Of a stretch of 64,000 nucleotides of DNA, positions 10,236 through 22,235 are shown in pieces (position 1 is the stretch's first letter; every line of letters starts with the position of its first letter). The DNA comes from Takakia lepidozioides (taxonomy: Eukaryota > Streptophyta > Takakiopsida > Takakiales > Takakiaceae), in the NCBI GenBank assembly GCA_030704615.1, contig CM060731.1, positions 14,322,001-14,386,000 on the forward strand. Direction: 5' to 3'. A model generated the notes under the pieces. That model was not told where the DNA came from, searched no databases, and worked only from the letters and a program-made list of their open reading frames with translations. A program made the translations under genes and the position numbers.

Positions 10236-12593
10236 CTGACAGCCCTGGCAATCTTGTTCGGATCCCCTGATCTTTTGCTGCTCGCAACATACTCAGACTT
10301 GTCTGGACCCTTGCCACCAACGCCACCCGCAAGAAACTCCCGATATCTCGTCTGTTGTAGTAGAGCTTGAATCAAATAATCTACCGTCGCCACATACAAA
10401 TCCCGACCCCGCTTTCCAGATTGCTGCAACCATACATTATACACTGTCTCCGCCAGATTGCAAGAGGGCATGTCCGCCATCTCCTCAATTGAGAAGTGCT
10501 GCAAAATGGAAAAACATATATCAGAAAGAGGACAGGCACACCCCAACACAACAGACATGATTGGAAATGGATACAAACTCAATGACATTTGCAAGTGCAC
10601 GCACCATTGACATGCATGCTCCCCATTGTCTGTACCAAAAGTGCCAAAATGCCAGCCAGTCTTCTAGCGCTCTCATACTGTCTTCTGATGCAGCCCCAAA
10701 TGAGAACCATCATGCACGAATTGTCTAGAACAATGTATTCGCCTCTGCCATGCTTTTGGCATCTTTGTACTGTTTGCATAGCCTAAGATAAACAGGCTGC
10801 ATTTCCGGTTTGATGTCTGTCTTTGTATGTTTCTCAAGGGACTGGGTCCAATGGAAAAGACATGTTCGCTCTCTTCCTGGCATTGGCACCTTTGGATCTC
10901 CTGATCCAAACACAATGCGAACAGCATTGAAATTCGCTTGAGCACTGTCGGCCATAAATCCGGCGAAATTTGGAGATGGGACACCTTGGGAGGCCATAAC
11001 GCGAATGAGACTTCTCCACGTTAGCTGCTGCGAATCCGCATCCTCTGATAACATGTCACACACTGCAATTGTCATGACTCGCTAGTAGAAAGAATCGTAA
11101 ACATGACACGCCATTGTAGTCCAGTCTTTCACTCGTTTGATGTGATCAAACATAAGGAAACAGTTCTGAAGATCGCCACCCTTCTGCATGCGCTTCACAA
11201 GACTGACTCCGCTGCCCTCCCGGCTGTGGACATTTTGAAAAGGTAGACTTTGTTCGACCCTTGACCTGGGAACACACTCTCTTGAATCTAGTCATACCTG
11301 CTCCGTCGCTTCAACTCAAAAATGTTATCAACGTACCCTCTATTAGCAGAGCCCATCCTCAATGCATTCACCTGGTTTTTAATGTTCGGCAAGCTCAAGG
11401 TAGAGAAATGATCCATAACATTGTCCAGGGCTGCCCCGTCGAGTTTCCTGCCCACAGAATCTCCTTCACTAAGAATATGGGTTTCCAGGAAAGTCTTGCT
11501 TGCTCCAAGAACAATTGTGGAGGTGGTGGCTGTTGGATTGCTCTCATACTCTTGTCTTATCAACCTGGATACTGTTTCAACACTTTCCTTGTAATCCCCC
11601 TTCGACACTGGATGGTTGTGGAACCCGAAATGCACACCAGCTCTAGTCAAGTTGGAAAAATGTGTGCACCACATAGTAACATTCTTGCTCCACACACTGC
11701 CACACAGGAAGGCGCTCGTTTGCAGAACTTGCAAACAAAAGTGTTGGAGCTTGGAGGTGCTTCACCAGGCTTGAAAGGATTCTCAACGACACCCTCCCAC
11801 TCGCTTTGGTTCTGAACCTCTGACCGCAGGAAATGTCTGCAACTCAAATGCTTGCACCTCAGGTGCCCATTGCACACCGCTCTCCTGAACACGAGCTTGT
11901 CATCAATTTAAATATTGGATGACTTTGTTCAACACCATGGGTGTCCATCGTGTCTCTTGTCCATTCCGTGCATGAGGCTTGAAACAGGTCCACCCCGCCC
12001 AGGTGGCGACATCCCCATCAAAAGACCCCGGAAGGTACTGCACACGCTCAACAGGGACAGTGTCCCAATCAATCCCCCACAATTCACTCTTGAAACCGGG
12101 CATTCCTCTGATTGACTTCAGTTTAGGAATGACACTACACAGGTCCTTCAATTCCGGCACCACGACCACCGGAGAAAGGAATTTTTGGAACGTCCTCCTC
12201 CGAGGAGTCGGAGAGCTCAACAATTTGTCTAGAAGTTGTGGGCTCCGTCTTCACGGCCACATTCCTCTTGTCTTGAACAACAGAAGCAGCAGTTCCCGGC
12301 GTCACATACGAACCAATCAACTACCGGTGAGGAGCTCCAAGGACCCTGTATCTTCCTAGAGGAACTCTCCACTGACTCACAAGTGCGTTTTCATCCGGTT
12401 TCTAGAAAGCATACTTCATCAACTTCCCATCGACACCTTAAACCTCTCTTTCGAGCCACATAGTACCATACTGGAACTCGAAACGCGTTGCTAGGAGATG
12501 TTCTTCCGCAATTGCAAAACCATTGTCATTGGTCTCCTTCGAGAAAGGTACTGGTTTCTCCACAGAGTAAAACTCCGCTTCGGAGGAAGCCAT
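10236..12593 (-). pseudogene. Mutator-like transposase, N-terminal and catalytic part (split MULE)
   Basis: It starts at 12593 with MASSEAEFYSVEKPVP, nearly identical to the start of the MULE at 37846. Matching blocks follow on the minus strand: a Cys/His-rich zinc region (CNGHLRCKHLSCRHFL, CKFCKRAPSC; about 11650-11890), VSRLIRQEYESNPTATTS, the catalytic block with GFMADSAQANFNAVRIVFG and CLFHWTQSLEKHT (about 10830-11080), and the second exon (MADMPSCNLAETVYNVWLQQSGKRGRDLY; about 10240-10500). Several frameshifts break it. The gypsy element interrupts it just after KIARAVS. Confidence 0.8.
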
Positions 12594-13227
12594 GTTGCTG
12601 CAAGAGAAATTCCCTCGCAGAAGTACGGAAGCCACAAGGTGCGGAAGCCACAACTTCTGTGTGGATTCTTGCTACAAACGATAGTGGGGATTACATTTCT
12701 CATCCTTTGCGTTTCAGACCGAAACCTAGAAGTCCGTCACCTTTACTAACGAGGTCGGAAAAGAACAACACGTCATGTATGTCCCAAACCGTTCTGAAAA
12801 GGTCAGCCAAGACCTATTTTAAAAGCTGACATACCTTTCAGAAACAGTTGTCAAAACAGTTCATAAAACAGTTGGTAAGCAGTTATGTGCCTTTACCGAC
12901 CCATTTGAAATGACGGCGGAGACCGGCATCCCATGCCATCCCAATGTGTTCAGCCACGTGGAACCCGACAATGCATTGAGTGTAGGGTTTAAGAGGAATC
13001 GGCGGCGAACGAATGGAAGATGTTGAACGGGGAGAATCCAAAAATTCTATTGAAATAAGTCATCCATCCGTATCAAATCCATGCGATGGCCATACCTCCA
13101 TAATGAAAGACGTCGGCCACTGCAGAATGGACGAGTGTGCTATTAGGAGGGGGACATGTATGCAGTGAATATATGCATAACCGCCGAGAGCGATGCCCCG
13201 GCTGCTACTCATCGCACGACGTCCCTC
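12594..13227. other. Non-coding interval, MULE to CACTA element
   Basis: This contains the presumed 5' flank of the split MULE. No gene, terminal inverted repeat or RNA gene could be supported. Many A/G-rich words (ACAGTTGGTAAGCAG-like) occur near 12840-12890. Confidence 0.4.
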
Positions 13228-14397
13228 CACTACAACAGAACGCGGTATATCTGACTGCGAGGCCACGGTAGTTATGGTTTCCTGACTTTGACCACGACTT
13301 CCCTATATTTTTGGACCAAATGGGGCTTCACGTAGTCGTTGAAATGACTGCGTGACTACGTAGTCTCTGGGTGACTATGTTGGTAGACTTCATCATGACT
13401 GCATGGCTCCACTAGACGGAAGGTTGGTCAACGATGGTTGACCAGCGCGAGCTCACCACCAAATAGTCGTTGGAATGACTTCTAGTGCAAGGGTGGTAGC
13501 CAATTTTTTTTTTTTTAAAGTTTCTTATAGCCATTAGAGGGCTGGGACTTAGTTTTTTTTTCTCTTTTCTCCTGCGCAGTTTCTTAGTATCAAGCTGTTG
13601 TGTCATGGAACGCGAGGATCGCAGGATAGGGCGTGGGATGGAGGCTTTGCATTGAGCTACTGATGCGGGGCGAAGCGCAACCTGCACCACAACCGCAATG
13701 GGCTCTTGGCTCCTGTTAGTACCATGATGTGGTATTCTTCTTGATGTTTACAAGTTCTTGGGAGAGTCAGCTTGGCTTGGCAGTCCGTGTTTCAATTTTA
13801 CCTTTGTGGAAAAGGGTAAAAGGTCCATGGTGACATTGTCAAATTTAGGGTATCCAGAAACAGATGTGGTAGTATTGAGGATACAAAGGGAGTGTTTGAG
13901 AATATGGCTGAACGAACCTAGAGTGTGATGATCATGGGATATGCCCCAGCATGGATGCGGGATGGAGGCATTGGAGACCTATGAGCAAATGATGTGGGAA
14001 GGGTAAAGGCAAACCTGGTCACGTTCGTTTGTAGATGCAATGCGTGTGCGAGCCTGGCAGCCTTGGAAAATGGCAAAGAGGTCCATGCTGACATCATCAG
14101 AGCTAGAATTGTACGAGATGTCATTCCAAACGATACCCTGGTAGATATGTATGCCAAATGTGGCAGCATCGAAGCTGCAAAGAGAAGGCAAATACTACTT
14201 CCATTGAGCGTTTTCATCTGTCTTCCTAGTGCAAATGCTTGGGGGCAACACAGTACAACACAATCCCTGTTTTATAAACGAGCATTGATCACGTGAATTT
14301 AATGATGGTAGGATTCTTCTTCGACCTGTTTCAGCCTGGTTTGCCCTCTCATCAGACTCGGCCCTGAATTGCTCGGCATAGCAGAGCTGGCATGAGG

Positions 14398-14442
14398 GTT
14401 TTACAGATCCTTCACAATGGTGGGACAACCGCGATCGCAAGG
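14398..14442 (+). pseudogene. OSB PDF-motif exon fragment
   Basis: One frame reads DPSQWWDNRDRK, followed at once by GTGTG (donor-like). This is the W-W-D-N-R core of the PDF motif of plant organellar single-stranded-DNA-binding proteins. It lies inside the PPR fragment field, showing that pieces of different genes are mixed in the element. Confidence 0.55.
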
Positions 14443-15052
14443 TGTGGCTTTTTCTTAATGTACGATGTGAAGAAGTTTGTCCATCATGCAAATGTGGGCT
14501 CTTGGCTCTTGGCTCTTGGCAGGAAAGCTGGAAAGCAGGTGCACACTCACATTGTCCAAAGTGGATTCACGCCGAACGTTTTTCTACTCAACACCCTTGT
14601 CAACATGTATGTTAAGGGGAGCATCATGGATGATCACCAAGTGTTCAACACAGAATGCCTCAACAATCTTTGATCACGTGGAATATAATGTTGGCAGGAT
14701 TTACCAAGCATGGGCGTGGTACGAATGCCTTGGAGACCTGTGAGCAAATGATGCGCGAAGGGGTGAGCCCAACCACATCACGTTTGTTTGTGTTTGCAAT
14801 GCATGTGCAAGCTGGAAAAAGGGAAAGAGGTCCATGGCGACATTGGTCAAAGCTGGAATTGCACCAGATGTCATTCTGAACACTGCCCTGACCTAGACAT
14901 GTATGCCAAATGTGGATGCATTGAGGATGCAAAGGGAGTTTTCGACACTATGGCTAAACAAGATGTGGTGAGCAAATGATGGGGGAAGGGGTGAAGCCCG
15001 ACCACATCATGTTTGTGTGCATTAGCAATGCCTGTGCAAGCCTGGCAGCCCT

Positions 15053-15439
15053 GGAGAAGGGCAAAGAGGTGCATGGCGATATCATCAAAGCTAGAATTGT
15101 ACCAAATGTCATTTTGAACACTGCCCTGGCAGCTCTGGAAAAGGGGAAAGAGGTCCATGGTGACATTTCAGAGCTGGAATTGTACCAAATGTCATTCTGA
15201 ACCATACCCTGGTGGACATGTATGCAAAATGTGGGTGCATCGAGCCCTGGACAAGGGCAAAGAGGTGCATGGCGATATCATCAAAGCTGGAATTGTACCA
15301 AATGTCATTATGAACACTGCCCTGGCAGCTCTGGAAAAGGGGAAAGAGGTCCATGGCCACATCTTTAGAGCTGGAATTGTACAAGTGTCATTCTGAACAA
15401 TACCCTGGTGGACATGTATGCAAAATGTAGGTGCATCGA
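15053..15439 (+). repeat. Tandem duplication of a PPR segment, about 195 bp
   Basis: Two consecutive units (about 15053-15243 and 15248-15439) run from GGGCAAAGAGGTGCATGGCG to GCAAAATGT(G/A)GGTGCATCGA. They differ by a few substitutions and small gaps. Each encodes helix-turn-helix PPR sequence (KGKEVHGDIIKA.IVPNVI), so the duplication added PPR-sized modules after capture or in the donor gene. Confidence 0.8.
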
Positions 15440-15929
15440 GGATGCAAAGGGAGTGTTCAACACTATGGCTGAACGAGATGTGGTGTCGTGGAGTGCGATG
15501 CTTGCAGGGTATGCACAGCAGGGACGTGGGATGGAGGCTTTGCCACTTGCTTCCCTGGTCTTTGGCAGTCTTCAGCTGCCCCTTGAGTGTATCCACCTAG
15601 TCCTTAAGTGTCTGGACCTGCTGTGAGCATTTCCACCTCTGTCTCCATTTTCCGAGATCGCTCTCTTTCTGCATCGAGGTCGGCTTGGACATGGCGTGTT
15701 TCGTCTCTCTGTCTTTGCCACTTCTATTCCCACTCGTCTCTGCGTTGTATCAAAGTGTTGTATTGGCGAAGTAAGGTCGTCTTTTGATCTTCCAACGATG
15801 CGATTATAACCTCGTGGTTACATACTGTTCTTGCTGTTGCCAATTCCCTCTGATGTTTCTCTTTGATGTGGTCTAAGATCATGCTAAGGTTCTCCGGGCT
15901 TATGATTAGAAGTTAGCTTTACTTCCATG

Positions 15930-17180
15930 TCAGCTGCTAGCAGCAAGGCAAGGATGTATGCATGATTTGTGCAGAGTCATGGACAGCTGAAGAGCAGGGA
16001 TAGAGTGGGGGTCCAGATTCATCTAAGAAGGCCGGGTTTCAAGCTCCAAATTACCTATCATTCCCTGTGGAAGGACAAGTACAAGAAACAAATGGTCAAG
16101 TGGAAGCCGCATCAGCAGTGGCACAATTGATAAATTCAAGCATTGCTAATGAAGGCACCTTCTTCAACACAATTCACCTGTTTTTCCCTCTTATCAGAGT
16201 TGGCACTCTATTTTCATGTTGAATTCTGCAAGTTAGCTGGTGATAGTTTGGAGTGAGTGACATGATACTGCCAATATGACAACAGGTTCAAGTATCCAAA
16301 AATAGGTAACAGAGATGAGGAGAAGTTGTGGAATGAATACTTTTCTGACCCCGGTCAATGGTGGGACAACCGAGGCAAAAAGGTGAATGCCTGTTAGATT
16401 ACAGAGAGTAGCAGACGCAATTCAGCATAGGAACTAGTGGGATAAGCTGATTGGGTGTTTCCTAGAACAAATCTAGGCTGTCATTGTCAGCTGCTAGCAG
16501 CAAGGCAAGGATGAATGCATGATTTGTACAGAGGCATGGATAGCTAAAGGAGCAGGGATAGAGTGTGCGTCCAAATTCATCCAAGAGGACCCGACTTCAA
16601 GCACAAGATTACCTATGATTCCCTGTGGATCAATAGCTACAAGAAACCTGCATGGGTAGATGGTCAACTGGAAGCTGCAACAACAGCGGCGGAATTGATA
16701 AAATCAGGCACTGCTCATGAAGGCACCTTCTTCAACATATTTCACCCTGTTTTTTCCTCTTATCAGTAGCGGCTCTAAATTTTCATGTTGAATTTTGCAA
16801 GTTAGCTAGTTGAGTGAACCTTTGTAGTTTGGAGTGACTTTTGACATGATACTGCCAATGTGACAACAGGAAAGAATCCAGAAACAGGTAACGGAGACCA
16901 CAAGAAGCTATGGAGTGAATACTTTTTTGACCCCAGTCAACAGTGGGACAATCAAGGAAAAAAGGTGAATGCATGTTGGATTACAGAGAGTAGAAGATGC
17001 AATTGAGCATAGGAACTGGTGTGATAAGTTGAGTTGGGTGTTTCCCAGAACAATTTGAGGCTTTCATTGTCATCTGCTAGCAGCAAGGCAAGGATGAGTG
17101 CATGATTTGTGCAGATCAAGCATGGATAGCTGAAGGAGCAGAGATAGAGTGTGGGTCCAGAATCATCCAAGAGGGCCAGC
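15930..17180 (+). repeat. Tandem units carrying OSB exon fragments
   Basis: Units begin TCAGCTGCTAGCAGCAAGGC at 15930 and 16488; a partial third starts at 17070 (TCATCTGCTAG…). Unit length is about 560-580 bp. Each full unit contains two exon-like pieces of the OSB PDF motif: one with DFKHKITYDSLWINSYKKP…WV…QLEAA (best at 16587-16690) and one with LWNEYFSDPGQWWDNRGKK or LWSEYFFDPSQQWDNQGKK, followed by GTGAATG. OSB proteins bind single-stranded organelle DNA and limit recombination. These are captured fragments without an OB-fold and without a start. Confidence 0.65.
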
Positions 17181-18976
17181 AAGAGGGCAGCTCTTTTGTG
17201 TGCTTGATTCTCACTCCCATTTGGTGTTTGTTGTGGTCTCCTTGGTAGGATTTCCCACCACAGCCCCTTTCTTCCAAGCAGCCAGTTGTCAACCTTGCTC
17301 TCCTATCCTTCACCTTCTTCGTCAGTGAAGTACTCCCTTTCTCCTTTTTTATGTTCCAGCCATTTAGGTGGTTTCTCCCTCAATACTGCCTTCATTTGCT
17401 GCATTGCCATGTATTTACTCTCTGTGGTTTTAATTTTCTCATGCCCAATAGTTGGAAGAATTCCATGTGTTAGGCTGATTGCACTCTGAGCTGCAATTTC
17501 CATTCTTTTCAGTGCTTCCCACAGGCTGGCTTTTGCTGGAACAGGTGTGTCCTCTTCACTTAAGTTTTCCTCTCCTCATCATATCTTCTCCAAATCTGGT
17601 CATAGACGTCCTCATTTCCTTCTGTCTCTGGCCCATCATGCTCATCCTCCTTGACTGTCCCTTGTGGTTCAGCTCTTGTTTGTGTGTCTCCATTAAAGGG
17701 ACATCCTTCGTGTGGTGGAATGTTGCTCACAATAAGTGCTTGTTGTGGGGTTCTTTGTAGGATTTTTTAGCTCTGTTCTTCCCTCACTTTTCCTCCTTTC
17801 AGGTGATCATCCTCTCAATTCTAGTGCCTTTGTTTGCTGCATTGCAGTGTGGTTCCTCCATGTGCACATGATCCATTTCTCCACAGTGTGGAGAGACGGT
17901 CTATGGCTCCCACTCTAGGGATCAAGGGAAAGATATGGAGAGTTGTCCATAATTTGCATGCTCACACTATGGACAGAAGTCTAATGGACAGGTTAATGAA
18001 CAGAAGTCTAACTTCTATAACACAGTCCAAGGTGTGGCTCAAGGATGTACCCCCTCCCCCTTTCATGTTGAATTATTCAAGTAAGCTAATTGGGTGGATG
18101 CAACTCACATGTATGCTGAGTGCAGGAGCCTCGTGGATGTAGCAGGAAGCAACAGCAGCAATTGCACACTTGATAAAATCGGGTACCATCATCTTCAATA
18201 CATTTCAGCCTATTCTGTCCTCTTTTCAAAGTAGTCCCTAATTGTCCAGCGAAGGGGAGGATATATATGGATTATGGGTGTTGTGGTAGGGATAGCTAAA
18301 GGGGCACACAAAGTAGGGCTGGTTCTGCTTTCAGTGCACATGGTTCTACTTACAAAAGTATTCGATCAGAAATACAGGGTGCTGAACTTGTGCCCTTAGA
18401 TTGTGTTTTGAGGAGCCAAATTCTTGGACATCAGCGCTATTTTGTAAATCTGACTGGTAGTTGTTTAAGAGAATCTCTTTTTACATCTGATGTTGGCTTC
18501 GGTGTCTTTGTTATTCCTTTGCACTTTGTCACTTTGGTCTTTCTTGTGAATGATGGTGTGTTATGATTTTCCAAATAATATTAAAAACCAAATTCTCAAA
18601 CAACTAATTTGATGCCACGCCTCCAACCCAACAAACTTCTTTACAGTAGGCACCATGACTACACAACATCGCATCATACATTGACACGTGTCATATCCTT
18701 GGAAAAACACATGGCAACGAGCTCCTACAGGCATAGTCATGGGAATGATTTTAAATACATTTAAAATTTAAAGGAAACTAATCATATGACGCCAAAGGTC
18801 CAGATATCAACATGTTGGTAGTCAGGATAATGACTGCAAGGCCTCCTCATAATATGTCACGTGTCAATTTTTGGAGATGCCATATGGCGCACATCCACGA
18901 AAACCTTCCGGACTTATTAAAAAGAGACACGTGTACAATTTGCAGCAGCACATTAAGTCATGTATGGTAGAAGTAC
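17181..18976. other. Interior of CACTA element A without a clear gene
   Basis: A second fragment of the OSB-like unit lies at about 18060-18230 (ATTGCACACTTGATAAAATC, like 16690-16710). Two related TTTGCTGCATTGC-containing segments at 17200-17440 and 17725-17870 look like an old duplication. From 18240 to 18976 the sequence is AT-rich and non-coding. No complete gene is supportable. Confidence 0.4.
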
Positions 18977-19162
18977 ATATGACTGCCCTGATAGTGAGAT
19001 GCATCACTTGGTTCATCTTACTGCAGTCATACGTGACCGACCATCATGTACTCATTGTATTCACTTGGTTTGCACGACTTAAAGTCATTGCAGTCATATG
19101 TACCATTTATGACTACGGGATAGTCATATATACAGTCATATATACCACAATCTGTTGTAGTG
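18977..19162. repeat. Right subterminal region and terminal repeat of CACTA element A
   Basis: About 186 bp that recur inverted at 25359-25560 with high similarity. It is dense in CAGTCATA/TATGACTG words and ends CAATCTGTTGTAGTG. Such subterminal repeat arrays are typical transposase-binding regions of CACTA elements. Confidence 0.75.
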
Positions 19163-19657
19163 CTCATTCCAGTAGATCGTAGTTTTTCAAGCTGGAGAGT
19201 AGCAGGAGACAGAGTTCCGCGCCAGACAGTGGAAGGCGTAGAAGACAGTCATTCTTTTTTACTTCAGCGCGAGAGAGGAAGAAGGGAAGAGAGAGAATGA
19301 AAGGTCGCAAGCTGAACATGACACTGAAAGAGATCGCAGAGGAGAGCGCAGCCCTGGAAACCGAACACATGGCGGGGGAGGACTAGCCGCCAGCTCCTGA
19401 TGAAGTTGGGGATGAAACTGCGTCAGAGGACGACACAGACGCTATGGACACAGATGAGGCAGAAGCTCTTGCGAAGGAATCCACGCCGAAGGGGAAGAAC
19501 GTCGTGGAGGAGGAGGCGACGCCGAAGGGTAAGAAGGCTGCCCAAACTGGGAGGACGGCCGCCATTGTTGCTACATCGAAAGCATCTGGGAGTTCTTCGG
19601 CCAAAAGACCTCAGGTGATTCTCTTACTTGCCATCTTCTGTCAAGTTTCCAGGGCAT

Positions 19658-20155
19658 GAAAATTGTGTGCGGTGGCGCACGCAATTTTCTTGCCCTCTTT
19701 TCTGCTATTTTATGCTTGATCGTTCAGAGTAAGACCACAGGGATGCAGGCAATGCACAACACCCAAACCCGGGAGTGACCCACTACTCACCCAAGTAGTG
19801 AGATTAGAGTTCGAGAAATGAGCAATTTCTGGAGGTTCTCTCTATGACATTTTCTCATTTCTCGAACGATCATTACCCTATCTCCGAAGTTACAACTGTG
19901 CTGTGTTATCAGCGACAGAAGCCTTGAAAACTCCGCAAAGTGAGTGTGAGAGAACCCCCAGAAATTGCGTGTGTCAACGCACGCAGTTTCTGGATGTTCT
20001 CTCACACTCACTTTTCTGCCTATAGTGAGATTTGATTAACTGTCTGCAGCATACTTTTATGGAAGAGAGTAGATAGACATTGGGTATGAAATAGGCAAGG
20101 AAATGAGTACCTTTCAGAGGGTAGAAAATTGCGTGTGTTGAAGCACGCAATTTCT
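19658..20155. repeat. Palindromes in intron 1 of copy 2
   Basis: Four inverted repeats. About 19658-19690 has 14-nt arms GAAAATTG(T/C)GTGCG. At 19809-19822 the 14-nt arm GTTCGAGAAATGAG pairs perfectly with 19854-19867. At 19937-20014 there is a long hairpin with arms of about 37 nt, four mismatches and centre CA. About 20123-20155 has arms AGAAATTGCGTG. The shared arm word AATTGCGTGTG and centre CA/TG mark the copy 2 type. Confidence 0.85.
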
Positions 20156-21969
20156 GGCAAGTCTTTTACATTCGTAATATATCGTTTTGAGTGTAGACGT
20201 AGAAAAGGAAAGGTGCTACTCAGGTCGAGGAAGAAGTGATTGAGCAGGAACTGGTGGTTGTTGAGGAGGAGGACGATGGCAGGCCCTATGAAGACGGAGC
20301 GAAAGATCTGCTTTCCTTCTCCAAAGTGAATTCTGCCCAAGTCATCAAGGCCATGGGCGTCCCTGGGGGAATAATGATACCCCTATGCCGTCTGATCTCC
20401 ATGCCCTTCGTTCGACCAGCTCTCACGAATGACATTCAAAAGTTGGAACATGATTTTTGCCATGGGTACATAGAGGGTCAATCTGTTTTTTACGTCTCCT
20501 TGGTGGACTCCGCTGGCAGAGAGGTGTTGGTGGACGAGTCCATTGTTGGAGGCTGGGATCCTATCTGACGACAGATAAACGAGGAGTTTGAATCTGTCAT
20601 TTGCAAGAGGCTCGTCACCCAGCCTTTCTCAGGCAAGATGTTTCATGTCTGGGATGGCAACCACCGATTGCTTGCCTGGAGGAACATGATCAAGAGATAT
20701 CATAGCACCAAGGAGGAGTGGCACTACTCTGTGGCCTCAATGGTGCTGGATCCCAAGGGAAACATCACTGCACTGTTGACGGCAATGCATGACGTTAACA
20801 AGTAAGTGTCTCACCTTTTATTGTCCGCATTTTTCCCATGACTGTTTGTTTGCTTTTAGCGCTCGCTGACGACATACCATTGTATGTGACAGGGGAACTG
20901 AAACTGCCCATGTGACAACGAACCTTCTTCACACACTATTCAGGATCCAGAATATCGGCCAGATGCCCCTCAATTCATTCAAGAGCATCGTGAGTGCGGA
21001 GTCATTCAAGAAATAATTTGACATCAAAAACGTCAGATACCTGGTACAAACTGACGAGGGAAGCATTCATGGAGTACATGTACACGTTAAGTATTCCATC
21101 GCTCTAGCCTTCCATTGTCTGTTGTGATTGTCAGTAATAAGTGATCTCATTCCGGATTACGTTTTGCAGCAAGAAATAGTTGAAGCTGGAGAGGAAAAGC
21201 AGAGTACTATTTGAAAAACCCGGAGGGTATGAGAACGTCCAAGGGAGTGGCGGAAGCCATGAAGTTTACGATGCATGAGGTACGGAAGAAGCTCATGAGC
21301 GCTTTCGTGAAACAGCTGAGAATAGCTGACCCTGATTTCGGTCCCAAGTTCCTTAACCAGGTGAGGATCCACTGGAACAATAACACCAAACCGGAGATGA
21401 CACAGGAAAAGCTTCACCGGTTGTCAACTGTAGCGGTGGAAGCAGACCTGAAAGTGAAATGGTTGGAGATTTGGAATTCCGACCAAACTGTCAAGGATAC
21501 ATACTGCTTCCCTAGGGGTGAAAGAGATGAGAACATCAGGCACATCAAACCTTCAGCAACCAAGTTCTTGATACATGGTTGCACAAAGCCACCTACTTGA
21601 GCCAGGTACTTTTCAAGACTTTCTTTGCTCAAAATTTTGAGAATATCTTCCCATGCATGGAATCTAACCCATGCATATGTATACCTGCAGATTGAAGCTT
21701 GTACAAACAAGGTGCTGGAGAAACAGCTTTATGACTACAAAATTACCATGACCATGCCTGAGGACACTTTGGAGGATTACTTGAGGCAGTGGAAGGCCAC
21801 TACTTGGAGCAACTGCTTCTTTAGAGAGTTTTCCCGAGATGGAGGCATCTCCCGCACAAATGACTTTGACTAGCAGTACGGGGCGGAGGAACCATGAAGA
21901 GGGTCCTATATAGGTTCGTTGATTTGTTTTATGTTTGGAAAATATCTTTGGCAATTAGTAGACAGACAG

Positions 21970-22235
21970 TTTGTGGCCATGCAAAACTGCATGTGCCAAC
22001 GCACGCAATTTTGGAGGGCCACAAACCCAGATGTGTTCTCTCCTCCATCATGTCTTTCATTGGCAGTTCTGAATGGAATATCTGTCTGCCGAGAATGGGA
22101 TATCTTTCTGCATATGGAACCCTTGGTTTTCTCCTGTTCTTACATATGTTACTTGTGAGTGTATTTCAGTTGCCTCATGCTCAAGTATGTGTGCACCCCA
22201 AAATTGTGTGCGTCGACGCACGCATTTTGGGAGGG
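21970..22235. repeat. Palindromes in intron 5 of copy 2
   Basis: At 21970-22026 imperfect arms of about 26 nt begin TTTGTGGCC and end in GCACGCAATTTTGG. At 22195-22235 the palindrome is CCCAAAATTGTGTGCGT, centre CG, then its near complement. They sit in the same intron as the palindrome arrays of copies 1 and 3. Confidence 0.85.

Larger units (their letters stand above)
13860..15640 (+). pseudogene. PPR protein gene fragments inside CACTA element A
   Basis: Broken repeats of a plant PLS-type PPR protein: NACASLAALENGKEVHADII and NDTLVDMYAKCGSIEAAKR near 14030-14190, HTHIVQSGFTPNVFLLNTLVNMY near 14540-14620, YAKCGCIEDAKGVFDTMAKQDVV near 14900-14970, and AERDVVSWSAMLAGYAQQGRGMEAL near 15460-15540. 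Many frameshifts and deletions separate them, and no start or complete motif series exists. Functional PPR proteins bind organellar RNA; these pieces are relics. The tandem structure at 15053-15439 is listed separately. Confidence 0.8.
13228..19162. mobile_element. CACTA-like element A carrying gene fragments
   Basis: The left end reads CACTACAACAGAACGCGGTA, and the right end (reversed) CACTACAACAGATTGTGGTA. The 30-bp terminal repeats differ at about four places. The 3-bp flanks CTC (13225-13227) and CTC (19163-19165) match, as expected for CACTA (EnSpm) insertion. Subterminal regions are rich in TATGACTG/CAGTCATA words, another CACTA habit. No transposase was recognised, so it is non-autonomous. 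The interior holds PPR and OSB gene fragments, suggesting gene-fragment capture. The alternative, two unrelated solo ends, is less likely because both ends match the two ends of element B. Confidence 0.65.
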
